Assembly: GCF_003576645.1 (NCBI RefSeq)
Contig: NC_044918.1
Location: 29,078,660-29,142,659 of the forward strand
Origin: Ipomoea triloba
Taxonomy: Eukaryota; Streptophyta; Magnoliopsida; Solanales; Convolvulaceae
Direction: 5' to 3'
Length of the DNA: 64,000 nucleotides
The notes beneath the pieces were generated by a model, which did no database searches, was not told the origin of the DNA, and worked only from the letters and a program-made list of their open reading frames with translations. Of the stretch, positions 22,456 through 34,740 are shown piece by piece. Position 1 is the stretch's first letter. Every line of letters begins with the position of its first letter. The position numbers and the translations under genes are program-made.

Positions 22456-23425
22456 GGGAAAAGTGCCAAATTAGTCCCCTAAGTGAAACAGATAGTGCAA
22501 TTGAGTCCCTTAAGTAAAAAAAAAACTCCATTTAAACCCCTTAAACCGGAAAAAAGATTCAATTGAGTCCAAAATTACCTGATTAGCAAGTTAGTTCATC
22601 ACTAAGCTGACACGTGTACATTTTTAATTTTTAAGATTTAATGAATTATTTTAATTTATTTTAGTAAAAATGTTTTTTTTTTATTTAAAACTGTTTTTAA
22701 TTTTTTTTAATTTATTAAACAGCCAAAGACAGCCGGTGGCTGTCTCCTACTAAGGACAGCCGTGGCTGTCCGAAAACGACGGCCAATACTACCAAGAGCA
22801 AGAGCAGTACACATAGCTTCAGCTTTAGCGCGATGGTGAAGAAGCTAGTGGACCAGAAATCGAGCTCGGCGATGGCGAAGCAGAAGCAGGAATACAAGCT
22901 GGCTGTACCGATCGAGGATTTAAAGAAGACGGCGAGGAAAGAGACGGGGACGGGCATGAAACGAGACAGCCATGGCTATTGACTACCTAAGATTTCAACT
23001 GAAACGAGGGTGGCGGCCATGCCGCCGTCCTCGCTTCAGATGTTCCAGATCTGGATCTGGAGGACAGCCAGAGGCAGCCATGGCCGTTGTTTTTGGACAG
23101 CCGTGGCTGTCGCCGGACAGCCACGGCTGTCCTTAGTCAGAGACAGCCGGTGGCTGTTTAATAAATTAAAAAAAAAATAAAAACAGTTTTAAATAAATAA
23201 AAAAAAACAACATTTTTACTAAAATAAATTAAAATAATTCATTAAATCTTAAAAATTAAAAATGTACACGTGTCAGCTTAGTGATGAACTAACTTGCTAA
23301 TCAGGTAATTTTGGACTCAATTGAATCTTTTTTCCGGTTTAAGGGGTTTAAATGGAGCTTTTTTTACTTAAGGGACTCAATTGCACTATCCGTTTCACTT
23401 AGGGGACTAATTTGGCACTTTTCCC
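22456..23425. mobile_element. Mutator-like foldback element carrying captured GC-rich DNA (Pack-MULE-like)
   Basis: A 970-bp element whose terminal inverted repeats begin GGGAAAAGTGCCAAATTAGT and extend about 310 bp inward on each side (about 22456-22771 and 23110-23425). Perfect 9-bp direct repeats TATATTTAT flank it (22447-22455 and 23426-23434), which is diagnostic of Mutator-like insertion. The inner parts of the arms carry repeated near-palindromes (ggacagccgtggctgtcc). Between the arms is about 335 bp of GC-rich, gene-like sequence with no transposase similarity. The element is non-autonomous. Confidence 0.9.
22833..22982 (+). CDS. Possible captured gene fragment inside the Mutator-like element
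   Basis: A 49-codon frame from ATG 22833 to TGA 22982, Lys- and Ser-rich (MVKKLVDQKSS ... VPIEDLKKTARK); the same frame is open upstream from about 22773. The antisense strand of 22715-22957 also has an 80-codon hydrophobic frame. I recognise neither. The contrast in base composition with the AT-rich arms suggests the block was acquired from a host gene exon. It may not be expressed. Confidence 0.3.
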   Translation: MVKKLVDQKSSSAMAKQKQEYKLAVPIEDLKKTARKETGTGMKRDSHGY

Positions 23426-23434
23426 TATATTTAT

Positions 23435-25540
23435 TTATTTATAACACTCCTTAGCCATTATCTTACCATACTCATGCCTTCTAGCGTTCCTGGTGTAGTT
23501 CCACAAAAAATATATAGTGTCATCAGATAGATCCCAACATTAATATAATGCACATATCCTCTAGTTGTTATCACAAGAGCAAATTAAGATTTAACAACAA
23601 CAGGTGCAACCTAACAGTTAAAACCATGTGTAGAATTCCGGCTATAGTTTCACTTATTAGCATCTTATATTGAGTTATTACAATTTTATTATAATTGACA
23701 CATTATATATGTATTGAATTACAATTTTATTATTGCATTACTTATTATATCAATAATTAATTAAATATGGATTTATAAATGCATTTTTAGTAGTGAATGA
23801 TTAATTGAGAAGAGTCATCTCATGTGATTTTAGTAATTTGATACAATCATGTCTAATGACAATAATTGGGTAAGGTGAATATAATTAATGTGATGCCAGT
23901 TAATCAATTAACCAAGAAAGGAAATTGAAGAAGCAGAAGGCAACCACTAGTGCTTACCATTTACAGTATTCATTTCTTTTCCAGGCCAATAATTCAGAAA
24001 CTAGAGAGCTTCATTGTAATGATAGATAGTAGGACTTACATGATTTGATGTAAGCTTTAAGAATTTTAACAATCATCTTATCTTCATACTTGTTTTTTGA
24101 TTCTTTAGCCAAATTATTAATTTATATATTACTCCGAATAATATAATAATCAATAGAAATTTTTTATTTTGTACAGTTAAAAATTAAATAAAAAATTAAA
24201 ATAATAGGTATATATATATATATATATTGCATAAGTTAGATTTGTCCTCACCACACAGGAAAAAAAGAACCATGCATTTTTCCATACTATAGTGTACCTT
24301 TGGAAACTAAAAAAAAAAAAAAATGTTTTTTCAAAAAATAATTTCTGAAAAAATAACTTATCGGTATTTTTTTTATTTGGTTGGAAATCATAAAACTTTC
24401 TTTTTCTTATTGGTTTATTTTTTAATTAATGAATAAAAATCTATTACAAATTTATTTCTTATAAAATATTAATTAATTTAATAATGATAACAATAATTGT
24501 AATAATACAATACTAGTTAACATCAGTACATGTATTAAACACATAATACAATACACTAATTTCACTGAAAATACATAAATACATAAATAAATAAATAAAT
24601 AAATAAATAATAGATAAAAATAACAAAAGTACATAACCATTGATTTGTTTACGTAAATAACTGTCAAATATGTAACGATACATGCAGTAGAGTTGTCCCC
24701 TAAATCATCAATTCGTTAGTCATCACCATCCATACTGGTACTTGACGCTCCTACTTCTTGCATAGCATGCAGTGGCAACATGTACTTGTACGTACCCGGT
24801 ACCCCTCTTGCAAGAATATAATATAAAGTACACAAATTACAAATTAAATATGAAACCATTTTATTATTTAACAATATATAATAATTGCAATATAATACTT
24901 TCAACAATCTCCTTCGACCTCTCATTAGCATATTGACCATCCCTTTTAACGTGTGCACTAAAAATAGTGGAACAAATCAAGCTCATTTGTAGTTTCTGAC
25001 ACTAAGGGCACACTCTAAAACCGTTCACTAAGAGAGAACTAAAAATCAATTACAGTTATTCATATGGAAAGAATATAACATATCTAAAGAAATTAGTGAA
25101 CAAAATTACACTGATATTTTTGTAAATTAAATACAAACTTCTTAGTGTAACTAAGAACACCATAGACTACAACTATCAAAATTATAAAGTGCAATAAGTA
25201 AAGCTACAGAAAGCATCTATTGAAAAATGTGGTGGTATTTTTACAAATAACTCAAACTTTAAAGTGCAGTAACACTATAGTGTGCAACTTAGCAAAGCTA
25301 CGAAGTGTATTTGTTCACTACACTTGTGCATATGCACGATGCATTCTATGATGTTATTAATTGCATTCTATAGTGTTTATAATTTCACTTTTAAATTCAA
25401 GCTATTTACGAAAATGTCATCGTATTTTTTCTCTCTTTCATTGCCTTAAAGTCGCTAGATCTTCCTAGATTGATGGCTCTGAGCAGTTCTTAGTTCTCTC
25501 ATTCAGTAGTGTTTTTATTAGATCTAAATCCTGCATATAT
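23435..25540. other. Gene-free AT-rich stretch
   Basis: No gene is seen. Short (AAAT)n tracts occur near 24570-24610. The part at 25240-25400 contains repeated 'agtgcagtaacac' and 'gcacgatgcattctat' words like those inside the (TA)n-bounded elements. Confidence 0.4.
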
Positions 25541-26093
25541 AGGGGATGGTTCAAGGGAGAACATGTTCTAGGTAAAAAGTGATGATTGATCTGATCCCTC
25601 CATTTAAGTAGATAACGGTTGAATGTTGCTTAAAAATAAGGGGAAAAAGATTGGAGTTACTTTCTTAATATTGCAAAGTTGAAAGTTTGTAATAATTATA
25701 AAATTCACCTCATATTTTTTTTTTACTAAAAATTTTAAAACTTTGATGAATATTGATGAACAACTAAGAGCAGTCCACATTTTTTTTTCGGGAGGGTGCT
25801 ATTCTCATTTGATCCTACCCTATATATACACACAAAGGGACTTTTTTTTAATGCATTGCACTATAACAAGGTCAACCAACATTTTCAATCAATCAAATTA
25901 CATCTATATATATATGAGGGGAATGGTACGTACGATATAATATATATCCTACATTAGTAGGTCATGTGTTCTACATAGTTATACTTCTCATTTGTTTTCG
26001 AAAAAAAAAACAACATATCTTTCCTTTATTTTCCTACATCCTTTTCCTCTTACCGTGATATCATCTGAGTGGTTTGATTATTAACTAAATTTC

Positions 26094-26124
<31 letters not shown>

Positions 26125-26690
26125 CATCATCAGTAGGCTTAGCCATTTCATGCACACCCAAAGAATGAAAGTCACGTCAGGAAAACAAAATATGAAATAG
26201 GAAATTTAGGAAGAATAAAATGTATTTTCCTTCGTAAAAATGAGAGATGCGTGTAAGGCTAATCTTATTCATGCAATACTCTCTCATAATCAAAAGTGAA
26301 CCCTATTTTTATTTTATCAACTTTTTAATTCACTGAATATTTTTTCTACATTCTTACAATTGTAACTCACTTTTAAAAGTGGATCACAATTTTAAGTCAC
26401 TTTTATTTGGTTTAGGGATTCACTTCTTACTGCTTAAAGTTTAACATTTACAATTTAGATTTAAATTTTAACTTTTTTTATTGATTTTTTAAATGTTATC
26501 TAGGAATGCATATTTAGTTGTCACAAAATGCATAGTATAGTGTTCTTAGTTGTAAAGTGAAGTTGACGATAATTACGAAAATACCCTCGTTTTTTAAATA
26601 AAAAAAATGATCTTATTGGTCTCATTTTTAAGATATAACGATGAGATTGATTCTTAATTTTCTCCTAGGTGTGTTCTCATGGGATCCTTG
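25541..26690. mobile_element. Putative foldback element with imperfect inverted ends
   Basis: The left end 'ggatggttcaagggagaaca' and the right end 'ggtgtgttctcatgggatcc' are imperfect inverted repeats sharing GGAT, GAGAACA and CTAGG. The left end follows a short 'atatata' tract and the right end abuts a (GT)n run. The interior is AT-rich and non-coding, with a (TTA)n tract at 26096-26130. Confidence 0.45.
26096..26130. repeat. (TTA)n microsatellite
   Basis: About eleven TTA units. Confidence 0.9.
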
Positions 26691-26859
26691 TGTGTGTGTG
26701 TGGGTGTGTATGTCTATGCTCTAGCGTGGCGCTGCTTTCCCATGCGATTTGTGGATATATTAGAAACGTAGGATGAGTTCAGATCAAACGAATGGAAATC
26801 AATGAAGAGAAGAAAATACGCGTTGACAATTTTCTTAAATTCTTACACGATGTATATTT

Positions 26860-27265
26860 CGGCACTGTACTACATGCTAGTGTGTGGTGCGCTTTTGAGT
26901 GATACATGGTGCACTTAGTATTACACCACTCAATGCATCTATTGAACCCACCATAGTTTTTCCCTTTTTGGTGGTGCGCCATAGATCACACATAAGTGCA
27001 CTACACCGAAATATACAAGTATAATTTTGTGATGCACTAAGTGCTAGTATGTGGTGCACTTATGAATGATTTTTGGTGCACGTAGTATTACATCACTCAA
27101 TAGAGCATTCATAAGTGTACCACTGAAACATAGATGGTCGACAAAATTACAAAATTGCTACCATATTTTTCTCCTCTTCATTGATTTTCATTTTTCTTAT
27201 TTGAGCTCATTGTACGAATCTGATATGTCCGTGTGATCGCATAGGAGAGCAACGCCACATCTGAA

Positions 27266-27304
<39 letters not shown>

Positions 27305-27305
27305 C
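26860..27305. repeat. GTGCACTT-word repeat region bounded by (TA)n
   Basis: Degenerate repeats around 'gtgtggtgcacttatgaatg' and 'ggtgcacttagtattaca' recur two to three times, in both orientations, before a (TA)n tract at about 27268-27301. The composition resembles the elements at 7000-7640 and 40584-40963. There is no coding signal. Confidence 0.5.
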
Positions 27306-27571
27306 AGTTCGCTTGCGGTAAGGCTTCTCATGTGCAGTTGTGCAGTGAGAGGAGAGCCATTGGTCTTGCCAAAACCAACGTCCAGTATTAACAACGTTAA
27401 AAAAAATGTGGTGGCAATTTGGTTATTTTCCATATGGGTCAAAATTAAGGTGTGTAGGGTTTGTACTTAATGTGCGTATTTCTTGTGCTTAAGTCGTCGT
27501 GTTTCTTCTTCAAAGAGGACTCCTTCCCGCCACCCTTCTCCCTTTTGAACTAAGGGGTATGAGTCACAAGT

Positions 27572-27705
27572 CTCCCAAACCCTCAAGAACAAAACTTTTG
27601 AACTATGGGGTCTACCAAACCCCTAGCTCAGACCCTCAAGAACAAATTTTTTTAACTGAGGGGTCTGCCAGATCCCTAGCTCAGACCCTCAAGAACAAAA
27701 TTTTT
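27572..27705 (+). repeat. Tandem repeat, about 54-bp unit
   Basis: About 2.5 copies of a unit starting 'accctcaagaacaaaa' and containing 'ggggtct(a/g)cca(a/g)a(c/t)ccctagctcag', at about 27579, 27633 and 27683. The 105-codon frame across it is a by-product. Confidence 0.8.
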
Positions 27706-27712
27706 GAACAGA

Positions 27713-27950
27713 ACTTAAGGTGCGCCATTTTAACACTTAAGGTGCATTGTTCTAATGGTGTGTCTTTGTATCACTTAAGGTGCATTGTTCTAAAGGTGTG
27801 TCTTTGTATCACTTAAGGTGCACCATTGTTATAAACTGAAGGTGCGCGATGTTAATACTTAAGGTGCGTCATTTTAACACTTAAGGTGCATTGTTCTAAC
27901 ATTTAAGGTGCGTGTTTTTATCACTTAAGGTGTGTCATTTTTAGCTTATG
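27713..27950 (+). repeat. Minisatellite, about 20-29-bp units with CTTAAGGTGC core
   Basis: Roughly ten copies of 'cacttaaggtgc' with variable spacers such as 'attgttctaa' and 'gtcattttaa'. It directly follows the 54-bp repeat and belongs to the same style of interior repeat as the other (TA)n-bounded elements. Confidence 0.85.
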
Positions 27951-27959
27951 CTTCTTTCT

Positions 27960-28484
27960 TCCCGACACACATTTTTTTTTTTAATTTTCATTGATTTGAA
28001 TCGTTGATCATGATTTGATCAACGACTCAGATCTAACCGCATAACCGCATCTGGGAGCATTCCCGCACCCGAACTCATCCCTATATCGATGGTGGTCTAT
28101 GTTATAATTTGTCACGTTCTCTTATCAGAGTACTTGTGCAATTACAACCAACTATTGGAAATGTTATGGTACTGATTGGTAACGACCTTGCTTATTATAC
28201 AAACTCGTAATAAAAAGGTGTGGAAACAATGTTAAATATGTACCTAGTACAAATTTAAACCTTCGATCATTCTTAATTCTATATAATTATATGTATGCAT
28301 ACATGCATGAATGTATGCAAAATACTCCTCGAAAACTAAATGATGATTGGCCAAGACTCATCATATTTATAATGATTCATGATATCATACCTAGCTAGAA
28401 TAACATAGTGCTTTGTTACACTTTTAAATTTTGTGACCTATCCATGAAGCCTAAGAAAAATTCAATGTTGCATATGGGTCCAAA
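27960..28484. other. Gene-free stretch
   Basis: No gene is recognised. A GC-rich patch near 28040-28075 (accgcatctgggagcattcc) may be the end of the preceding repeat-bearing element. Confidence 0.35.
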
Positions 28485-29015
28485 CTGAAAAAGTTAGAAG
28501 AGAATTATAAAATCATCAGTGCTGTCACCAAAAGTGAGTTCAAAGGGTGAGCCCGGCCCCCTTTTAACCACATGCCCATTGCACCGCATCACTCACAAAA
28601 AGAAGCACATGATGAAACGAAAATACAAAGATGAGTTTCAACATCACAAACTTCACTGGCACACATTTGACACTTGAAGAGATGAGGTTTTATCTTCTTA
28701 CACCCACATTCAATCTTCTTAAAGCCATTAAAACCTCAAGAGAAAAAAAAGTATGGGGGCGGCTAAGTTGATTGTGATATATATATATATATATATATGC
28801 GCGCGCGCCAAACTAAATTATAGTGTATTATTCAATAATACATAAATGTGCACTCAATATTGCGCATCTAAGAATTGCATCTAATGGTATTTAAAGTGCA
28901 CTTCACTCTCGCATATCTCTGTATACACTGGGAAAATGCTTTCCAACTTACAAAAACTACACAATAATTTTTTGTCACCCCTAATATGGCTATTTTTGTG
29001 TTGTTCGTTGTTGTT

Positions 29016-29052
<37 letters not shown>

Positions 29053-29959
29053 AATCTCAACCTACTACACAATATCGACATCAAGGTGTGAATTTGTGTG
29101 AGCGGCAAATGTATTAGAGTGTAGTAAGGTCCTACACTTTATAGTATTGTTCGATATACTTTTACAGGGCGTTTGGTTGGAGGGAATTTAAATTCCTTTC
29201 CCACTTAATTCCCACATAATTCCGAATGTAACTAAATTCCTTCATTTGGTTGGAGGGAATTGCAACAATCATTTTCATGGAATTAGAACCCCATGCCCCC
29301 CTTGGAATTTTAATTCCATGGGTTTTAGGAATAAAAAAGATACTTCTGAGACAAAATTACCCAGATCTTTTAATTTTTAACCTAAAATTGATGTCTGACT
29401 TCTCTTTTAGCTAATACGGTGTATTATCTTCGACAACTATCAACAAGAAAGACGTTCCTGAGCAAGCAATAATAATTCTAAATCAACCTTAATCAAGTAT
29501 GATTTCTCAAAACTCTCAAATATTTTTTATAATATGTCTAGTTCAAGAGATACGGTATATATATGAGTGGTATTTGGATTTAATATGTTACGAAGTATAT
29601 TTTTTGTGTACTTGTCATTTAATAATAATAATAAAAATAATGGGCATTTTAGACTTTATACTACTTATTCTCTTTCAATTCCCATGTATACCAAACATTG
29701 GAATTGAAATTCCTAGTAATTTTATTCCTTCCAACCAAACACTGGAATTTAAACTCTACTTTATTCTCACGTTATTCTTTTCCCATGGAATTACAATTCC
29801 TTTCCCACTTAATTCCTTCCCTCCAACCAAACGCCATATATGTTATAGTATTGATAGCATACTTGCATATATAGTTGTTGCATTACTCGTATTATTCCCA
29901 CCATAGAATTTATACCAAACTTGTATTATTCCTTCTTGTTGCTAGCAGTCTTGTATTAG
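28485..29959. repeat. Duplicated segment, copy X (left part)
   Basis: Nearly identical to 31313-32809. The differences I see are in homopolymers (an extra A in the run near 28745, an extra T near 28995, and a shorter poly-T at about 29018-29046). It ends at the single N at 29960. It probably reflects unmerged overlapping contigs or haplotypes rather than true tandem duplication. Confidence 0.9.
29168..29835. mobile_element. Foldback MITE, GGCGTTTGGTTGGAGGGAAT termini
   Basis: Terminal inverted repeats: left GGCGTTTGGTTGGAGGGAAT, right TTCCCTCCAACCAAACGCC, with further inverted matches inward (aattcctttcccacttaattcc). Because the host segment is repeated, the same element also appears at 30136-30803 and 32018-32685. 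A 135-codon frame in its right half has no features of a real protein. The superfamily is uncertain because no target duplication is clear. Confidence 0.75.
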
Positions 29960-29960
29960 N

Positions 29961-30020
<60 letters not shown>

Positions 30021-31287
30021 AATCTCAACCTACTACACAATATCGACATCAAGGTGTGAATTTGTGTGAGCGGCAAATGTATTAGAGTGTAGTAAGGTCC
30101 TACACTTTATAGTATTGTTCGATATACTTTTACAGGGCGTTTGGTTGGAGGGAATTTAAATTCCTTTCCCACTTAATTCCCACATAATTCCGAATGTAAC
30201 TAAATTCCTTCATTTGGTTGGAGGGAATTGCAACAATCATTTTCATGGAATTAGAACCCCATGCCCCCCTTGGAATTTTAATTCCATGGGTTTTAGGAAT
30301 AAAAAAGATACTTCTGAGACAAAATTACCCAGATCTTTTAATTTTTAACCTAAAATTGATGTCTGACTTCTCTTTTAGCTAATACGGTGTATTATCTTCG
30401 ACAACTATCAACAAGAAAGACGTTCCTGAGCAAGCAATAATAATTCTAAATCAACCTTAATCAAGTATGATTTCTCAAAACTCTCAAATATTTTTTATAA
30501 TATGTCTAGTTCAAGAGATACGGTATATATATGAGTGGTATTTGGATTTAATATGTTACGAAGTATATTTTTTGTGTACTTGTCATTTAATAATAATAAT
30601 AAAAATAATGGGCATTTTAGACTTTATACTACTTATTCTCTTTCAATTCCCATGTATACCAAACATTGGAATTGAAATTCCTAGTAATTTTATTCCTTCC
30701 AACCAAACACTGGAATTTAAACTCTACTTTATTCTCACGTTATTCTTTTCCCATGGAATTACAATTCCTTTCCCACTTAATTCCTTCCCTCCAACCAAAC
30801 GCCATATATGTTATAGTATTGATAGCATACTTGCATATATAGTTGTTGCATTACTCGTATTATTCCCACCATAGAATTTATACCAAACTTGTATTATTCC
30901 TTCTTGTTGCTAGCAGTCTTGTATTAGGCTAATTATTAGTTAAGTGTGTTTATATATGTGGATAACATTAATAAAGTTAAACTGCTCCAAAATTTAATTT
31001 ATAAAAAATACTAAGTAGCTTAACTAGATGGTGTTATATCAAGAGAGAAATTTTGGTGTAAATTTTTTAAATAGGTGCATAGTATTACTGAAAAATACTA
31101 CGGAGTATATTTTTAAAAGGGAATGTGGTGGGGCTGTATTCATAATTTTACATAAGTAATTAAACATATACTATTTTTTTTTTTAGAATTGACATTTTTA
31201 CGCATGATATTATAGCATATTCATTTTTATATATTCACAAACTATACTAAATTTTTATTAAATATAAAAGTTAATTTAATGATTTTA
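29961..31287. repeat. Duplicated segment, copy Y (right part)
   Basis: From a poly-T tract of about 53 bases to the N gap at 31288. From 30014 on it matches 31896-33169 with no differences that I noticed. Together X and Y cover everything in copy C, overlapping by about 0.9 kb. Confidence 0.9.
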
Positions 31288-31312
31288 NNNNNNNNNNNNN
31301 NNNNNNNNNNNN
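31288..31312. other. Assembly gap (25 N)
   Basis: Twenty-five N between copy Y and copy C of the same sequence. Confidence 0.99.
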
Positions 31313-31841
31313 CTGAAAAAGTTAGAAGAGAATTATAAAATCATCAGTGCTGTCACCAAAAGTGAGTTCAAAGGGTGAGCCCGGCCCCCTTTTAACCACA
31401 TGCCCATTGCACCGCATCACTCACAAAAAGAAGCACATGATGAAACGAAAATACAAAGATGAGTTTCAACATCACAAACTTCACTGGCACACATTTGACA
31501 CTTGAAGAGATGAGGTTTTATCTTCTTACACCCACATTCAATCTTCTTAAAGCCATTAAAACCTCAAGAGAAAAAAAGTATGGGGGCGGCTAAGTTGATT
31601 GTGATATATATATATATATATATATGCGCGCGCGCCAAACTAAATTATAGTGTATTATTCAATAATACATAAATGTGCACTCAATATTGCGCATCTAAGA
31701 ATTGCATCTAATGGTATTTAAAGTGCACTTCACTCTCGCATATCTCTGTATACACTGGGAAAATGCTTTCCAACTTACAAAAACTACACAATAATTTTTT
31801 GTCACCCCTAATATGGCTATTTTGTGTTGTTCGTTGTTGTT

Positions 31842-31902
<61 letters not shown>

Positions 31903-33169
31903 AATCTCAACCTACTACACAATATCGACATCAAGGTGTGAATTTGTGTGAGCGGCAAATGTATTAGAGTGTAGTAAGGTCCTACACTTTATAGTATTGT
32001 TCGATATACTTTTACAGGGCGTTTGGTTGGAGGGAATTTAAATTCCTTTCCCACTTAATTCCCACATAATTCCGAATGTAACTAAATTCCTTCATTTGGT
32101 TGGAGGGAATTGCAACAATCATTTTCATGGAATTAGAACCCCATGCCCCCCTTGGAATTTTAATTCCATGGGTTTTAGGAATAAAAAAGATACTTCTGAG
32201 ACAAAATTACCCAGATCTTTTAATTTTTAACCTAAAATTGATGTCTGACTTCTCTTTTAGCTAATACGGTGTATTATCTTCGACAACTATCAACAAGAAA
32301 GACGTTCCTGAGCAAGCAATAATAATTCTAAATCAACCTTAATCAAGTATGATTTCTCAAAACTCTCAAATATTTTTTATAATATGTCTAGTTCAAGAGA
32401 TACGGTATATATATGAGTGGTATTTGGATTTAATATGTTACGAAGTATATTTTTTGTGTACTTGTCATTTAATAATAATAATAAAAATAATGGGCATTTT
32501 AGACTTTATACTACTTATTCTCTTTCAATTCCCATGTATACCAAACATTGGAATTGAAATTCCTAGTAATTTTATTCCTTCCAACCAAACACTGGAATTT
32601 AAACTCTACTTTATTCTCACGTTATTCTTTTCCCATGGAATTACAATTCCTTTCCCACTTAATTCCTTCCCTCCAACCAAACGCCATATATGTTATAGTA
32701 TTGATAGCATACTTGCATATATAGTTGTTGCATTACTCGTATTATTCCCACCATAGAATTTATACCAAACTTGTATTATTCCTTCTTGTTGCTAGCAGTC
32801 TTGTATTAGGCTAATTATTAGTTAAGTGTGTTTATATATGTGGATAACATTAATAAAGTTAAACTGCTCCAAAATTTAATTTATAAAAAATACTAAGTAG
32901 CTTAACTAGATGGTGTTATATCAAGAGAGAAATTTTGGTGTAAATTTTTTAAATAGGTGCATAGTATTACTGAAAAATACTACGGAGTATATTTTTAAAA
33001 GGGAATGTGGTGGGGCTGTATTCATAATTTTACATAAGTAATTAAACATATACTATTTTTTTTTTTAGAATTGACATTTTTACGCATGATATTATAGCAT
33101 ATTCATTTTTATATATTCACAAACTATACTAAATTTTTATTAAATATAAAAGTTAATTTAATGATTTTA
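31313..33169. repeat. Duplicated segment, copy C (complete)
   Basis: Contains, uninterrupted, all of X (28485-29959) and Y (30014-31287), including the MITE at 32018-32685. It is probably the true single-copy arrangement. The poly-T tract at about 31843-31896 is the place where the other copies break. Confidence 0.9.
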
Positions 33170-33664
33170 AATTACTAAAGGAAGTTTTGCTAACCACCAT
33201 GTGGTCAGATGACATCACTAGCTATTTCTTTTCATAAGGAATGTGGTAGATTCAGTTCTAGTTCTGATTGACATAATTATTGAACAGCACCCATGAATTT
33301 AGGTTAGAGTGTACTAAAATAAAGATTATTAAAGGAAGTAATTAAAGAAAAATAATAAATAGAATTGATAAGTGTATATGTATAAAATAAAGAAGCTAAG
33401 ATCTATCCCTGTGATCTTCAGCCTTCCATTCTTCATGAAGCCTCAACCCCATATTGTATATTTGGAATATAAAATCCGACAAACCACAAACATGTCCACT
33501 ACACTATTCCTACCTTCATCACTTCTTTCATAGGAATTCCCATTTCTCTGTATGCCAAACCACAATTCATTCACTGCTCTCACCTAAAACTCCCATTTTC
33601 CCATGTGAGTCCCCTTCTCTCTCTCTCTCTCTCTCATTTATATTTTCTGATCTGCTTTATATAT

Positions 33665-33705
<41 letters not shown>

Positions 33706-33730
33706 ATGTTTGGAAAACTATGTATATCAT
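33170..33730. other. Gene-free stretch with (TC)n and (TA)n tracts
   Basis: A (CT)n tract at about 33614-33634 and a (TA)n tract at about 33659-33701. A 166-codon frame starting at 33454 crosses these repeats and the next element and is not considered a gene. Confidence 0.5.
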
Positions 33731-34338
33731 TAGGGATGGCAATGGGTCGGGTGTGGGTCGGGGAGGGCTACATCCATCACCAGACCCACTTTTCATTTTC
33801 TCCACCCACCCCCACCCCCGGCCCATATCGGGTGGACTTTTTTAGAATCCATCCCCACCCCCACCGGGTGCGGGTTCCCACTACGGGTACCCACCACTTA
33901 TCAACTTATTATTTTTTTAAAACAATAATATCAAAATTACTTATACATAATTAAGCAACAAAATTCATTAGTTATACTAAAACATAAAATAATAAAAATA
34001 TTATAATATAATAACTAAACTGTTAATTTTTAAAAATAAATTTAGTTTTTAGATATAAAAATAGTAAAAAGTTACCCAAAGTTATTGAAACTTTTATAAT
34101 TAACTATATACTAGTACTAGTTATTTTACTATTATATATATGTATGCACACATGGTAGGTCGGGTGGGGTGCTAGGCGGGTTTTGTACATAAAACCTGAA
34201 TCCAACCCGATCCACCACGGGTTTACATTTTTAAGACCCACCCCCGACCCACCACCCACTATCACCCAAAATAAACCCGATCCATTCGGGGTGGATTCGG
34301 GTGAATATCCGCGAGGCGGATTGAAATTGCCATCCCTA
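33731..34338. mobile_element. hAT-type MITE with perfect 8-bp target duplication
   Basis: A 608-bp element with terminal inverted repeats TAGGGATGGCAAT / ATTGCCATCCCTA, flanked by identical 8-bp repeats TATATCAT (33723-33730 and 34339-34346). An 8-bp duplication and TAGGG termini are diagnostic of hAT elements. Subterminal regions are rich in CCCACCC/GGGTCGGG words, in inverted orientation at the two ends, as is usual for this widespread plant MITE class; the centre is AT-rich. There is no transposase. Confidence 0.93.
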
Positions 34339-34445
34339 TATATCATTATCAAATATGAATACTATAGTTCTTACTTTAGACTAACAATAATTTGCGATTT
34401 ACTCGAATATACGTGCCTATTTGAACAACTATTTTAATCATATTT

Positions 34446-34740
34446 AGCTTATCAGTCAATTTTGACTTATTTGATTACTATTAGCTGTTCGACTTGGTTA
34501 AACAATCAATACGAATGTTTGATTAAATAACTTTTTGTATCAGCTTATTGCTCCAAACTGCTAAAATTTAAAAGCTGTTAAAAAAACTTTTTCGATCAGT
34601 TTTTTGATAAAGTTATTTTGCATGTAATCAGCTATCGCTGACGGTTAATTTACCAAACACTTTTCTACAATCAGCTAATGATATAAAGTACTCAAACTCA
34701 CTAATTAACCTAATCAGCTAACAGCTATTTACCAAACACT
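34446..34740. mobile_element. MITE related to 14786-15100
   Basis: Shares 'cagtcaattttgacttattt', 'gacttggttaaacaatcaat' and 'cagctaacagctatttacca' with the element at 14786-15100 in the same order. The left terminus is eroded; the right end retains TTTACCAAACA. Confidence 0.7.

Noticed and set aside
22715..22957. An 80-codon hydrophobic frame on the minus strand in the Mutator-like element
   Set aside because: The opposite strand is open too, and no signal favours this one; kept only as a remark under the captured fragment.
29499..32756. A 135-codon frame appearing three times at 29499, 30467 and 32349
   Set aside because: It lies inside a foldback MITE repeated through contig redundancy; composition is that of AT-rich non-coding DNA, with no domain.
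28485..33169. Genuine recent segmental triplication
   Set aside because: The pieces overlap to rebuild one copy, and every join is an N next to a homopolymer; an assembly explanation is simpler.
33454..33954. A 166-codon frame
   Set aside because: It runs through a (CT)n and a (TA)n tract and into a hAT MITE, with an IYIYIY run; not a gene.
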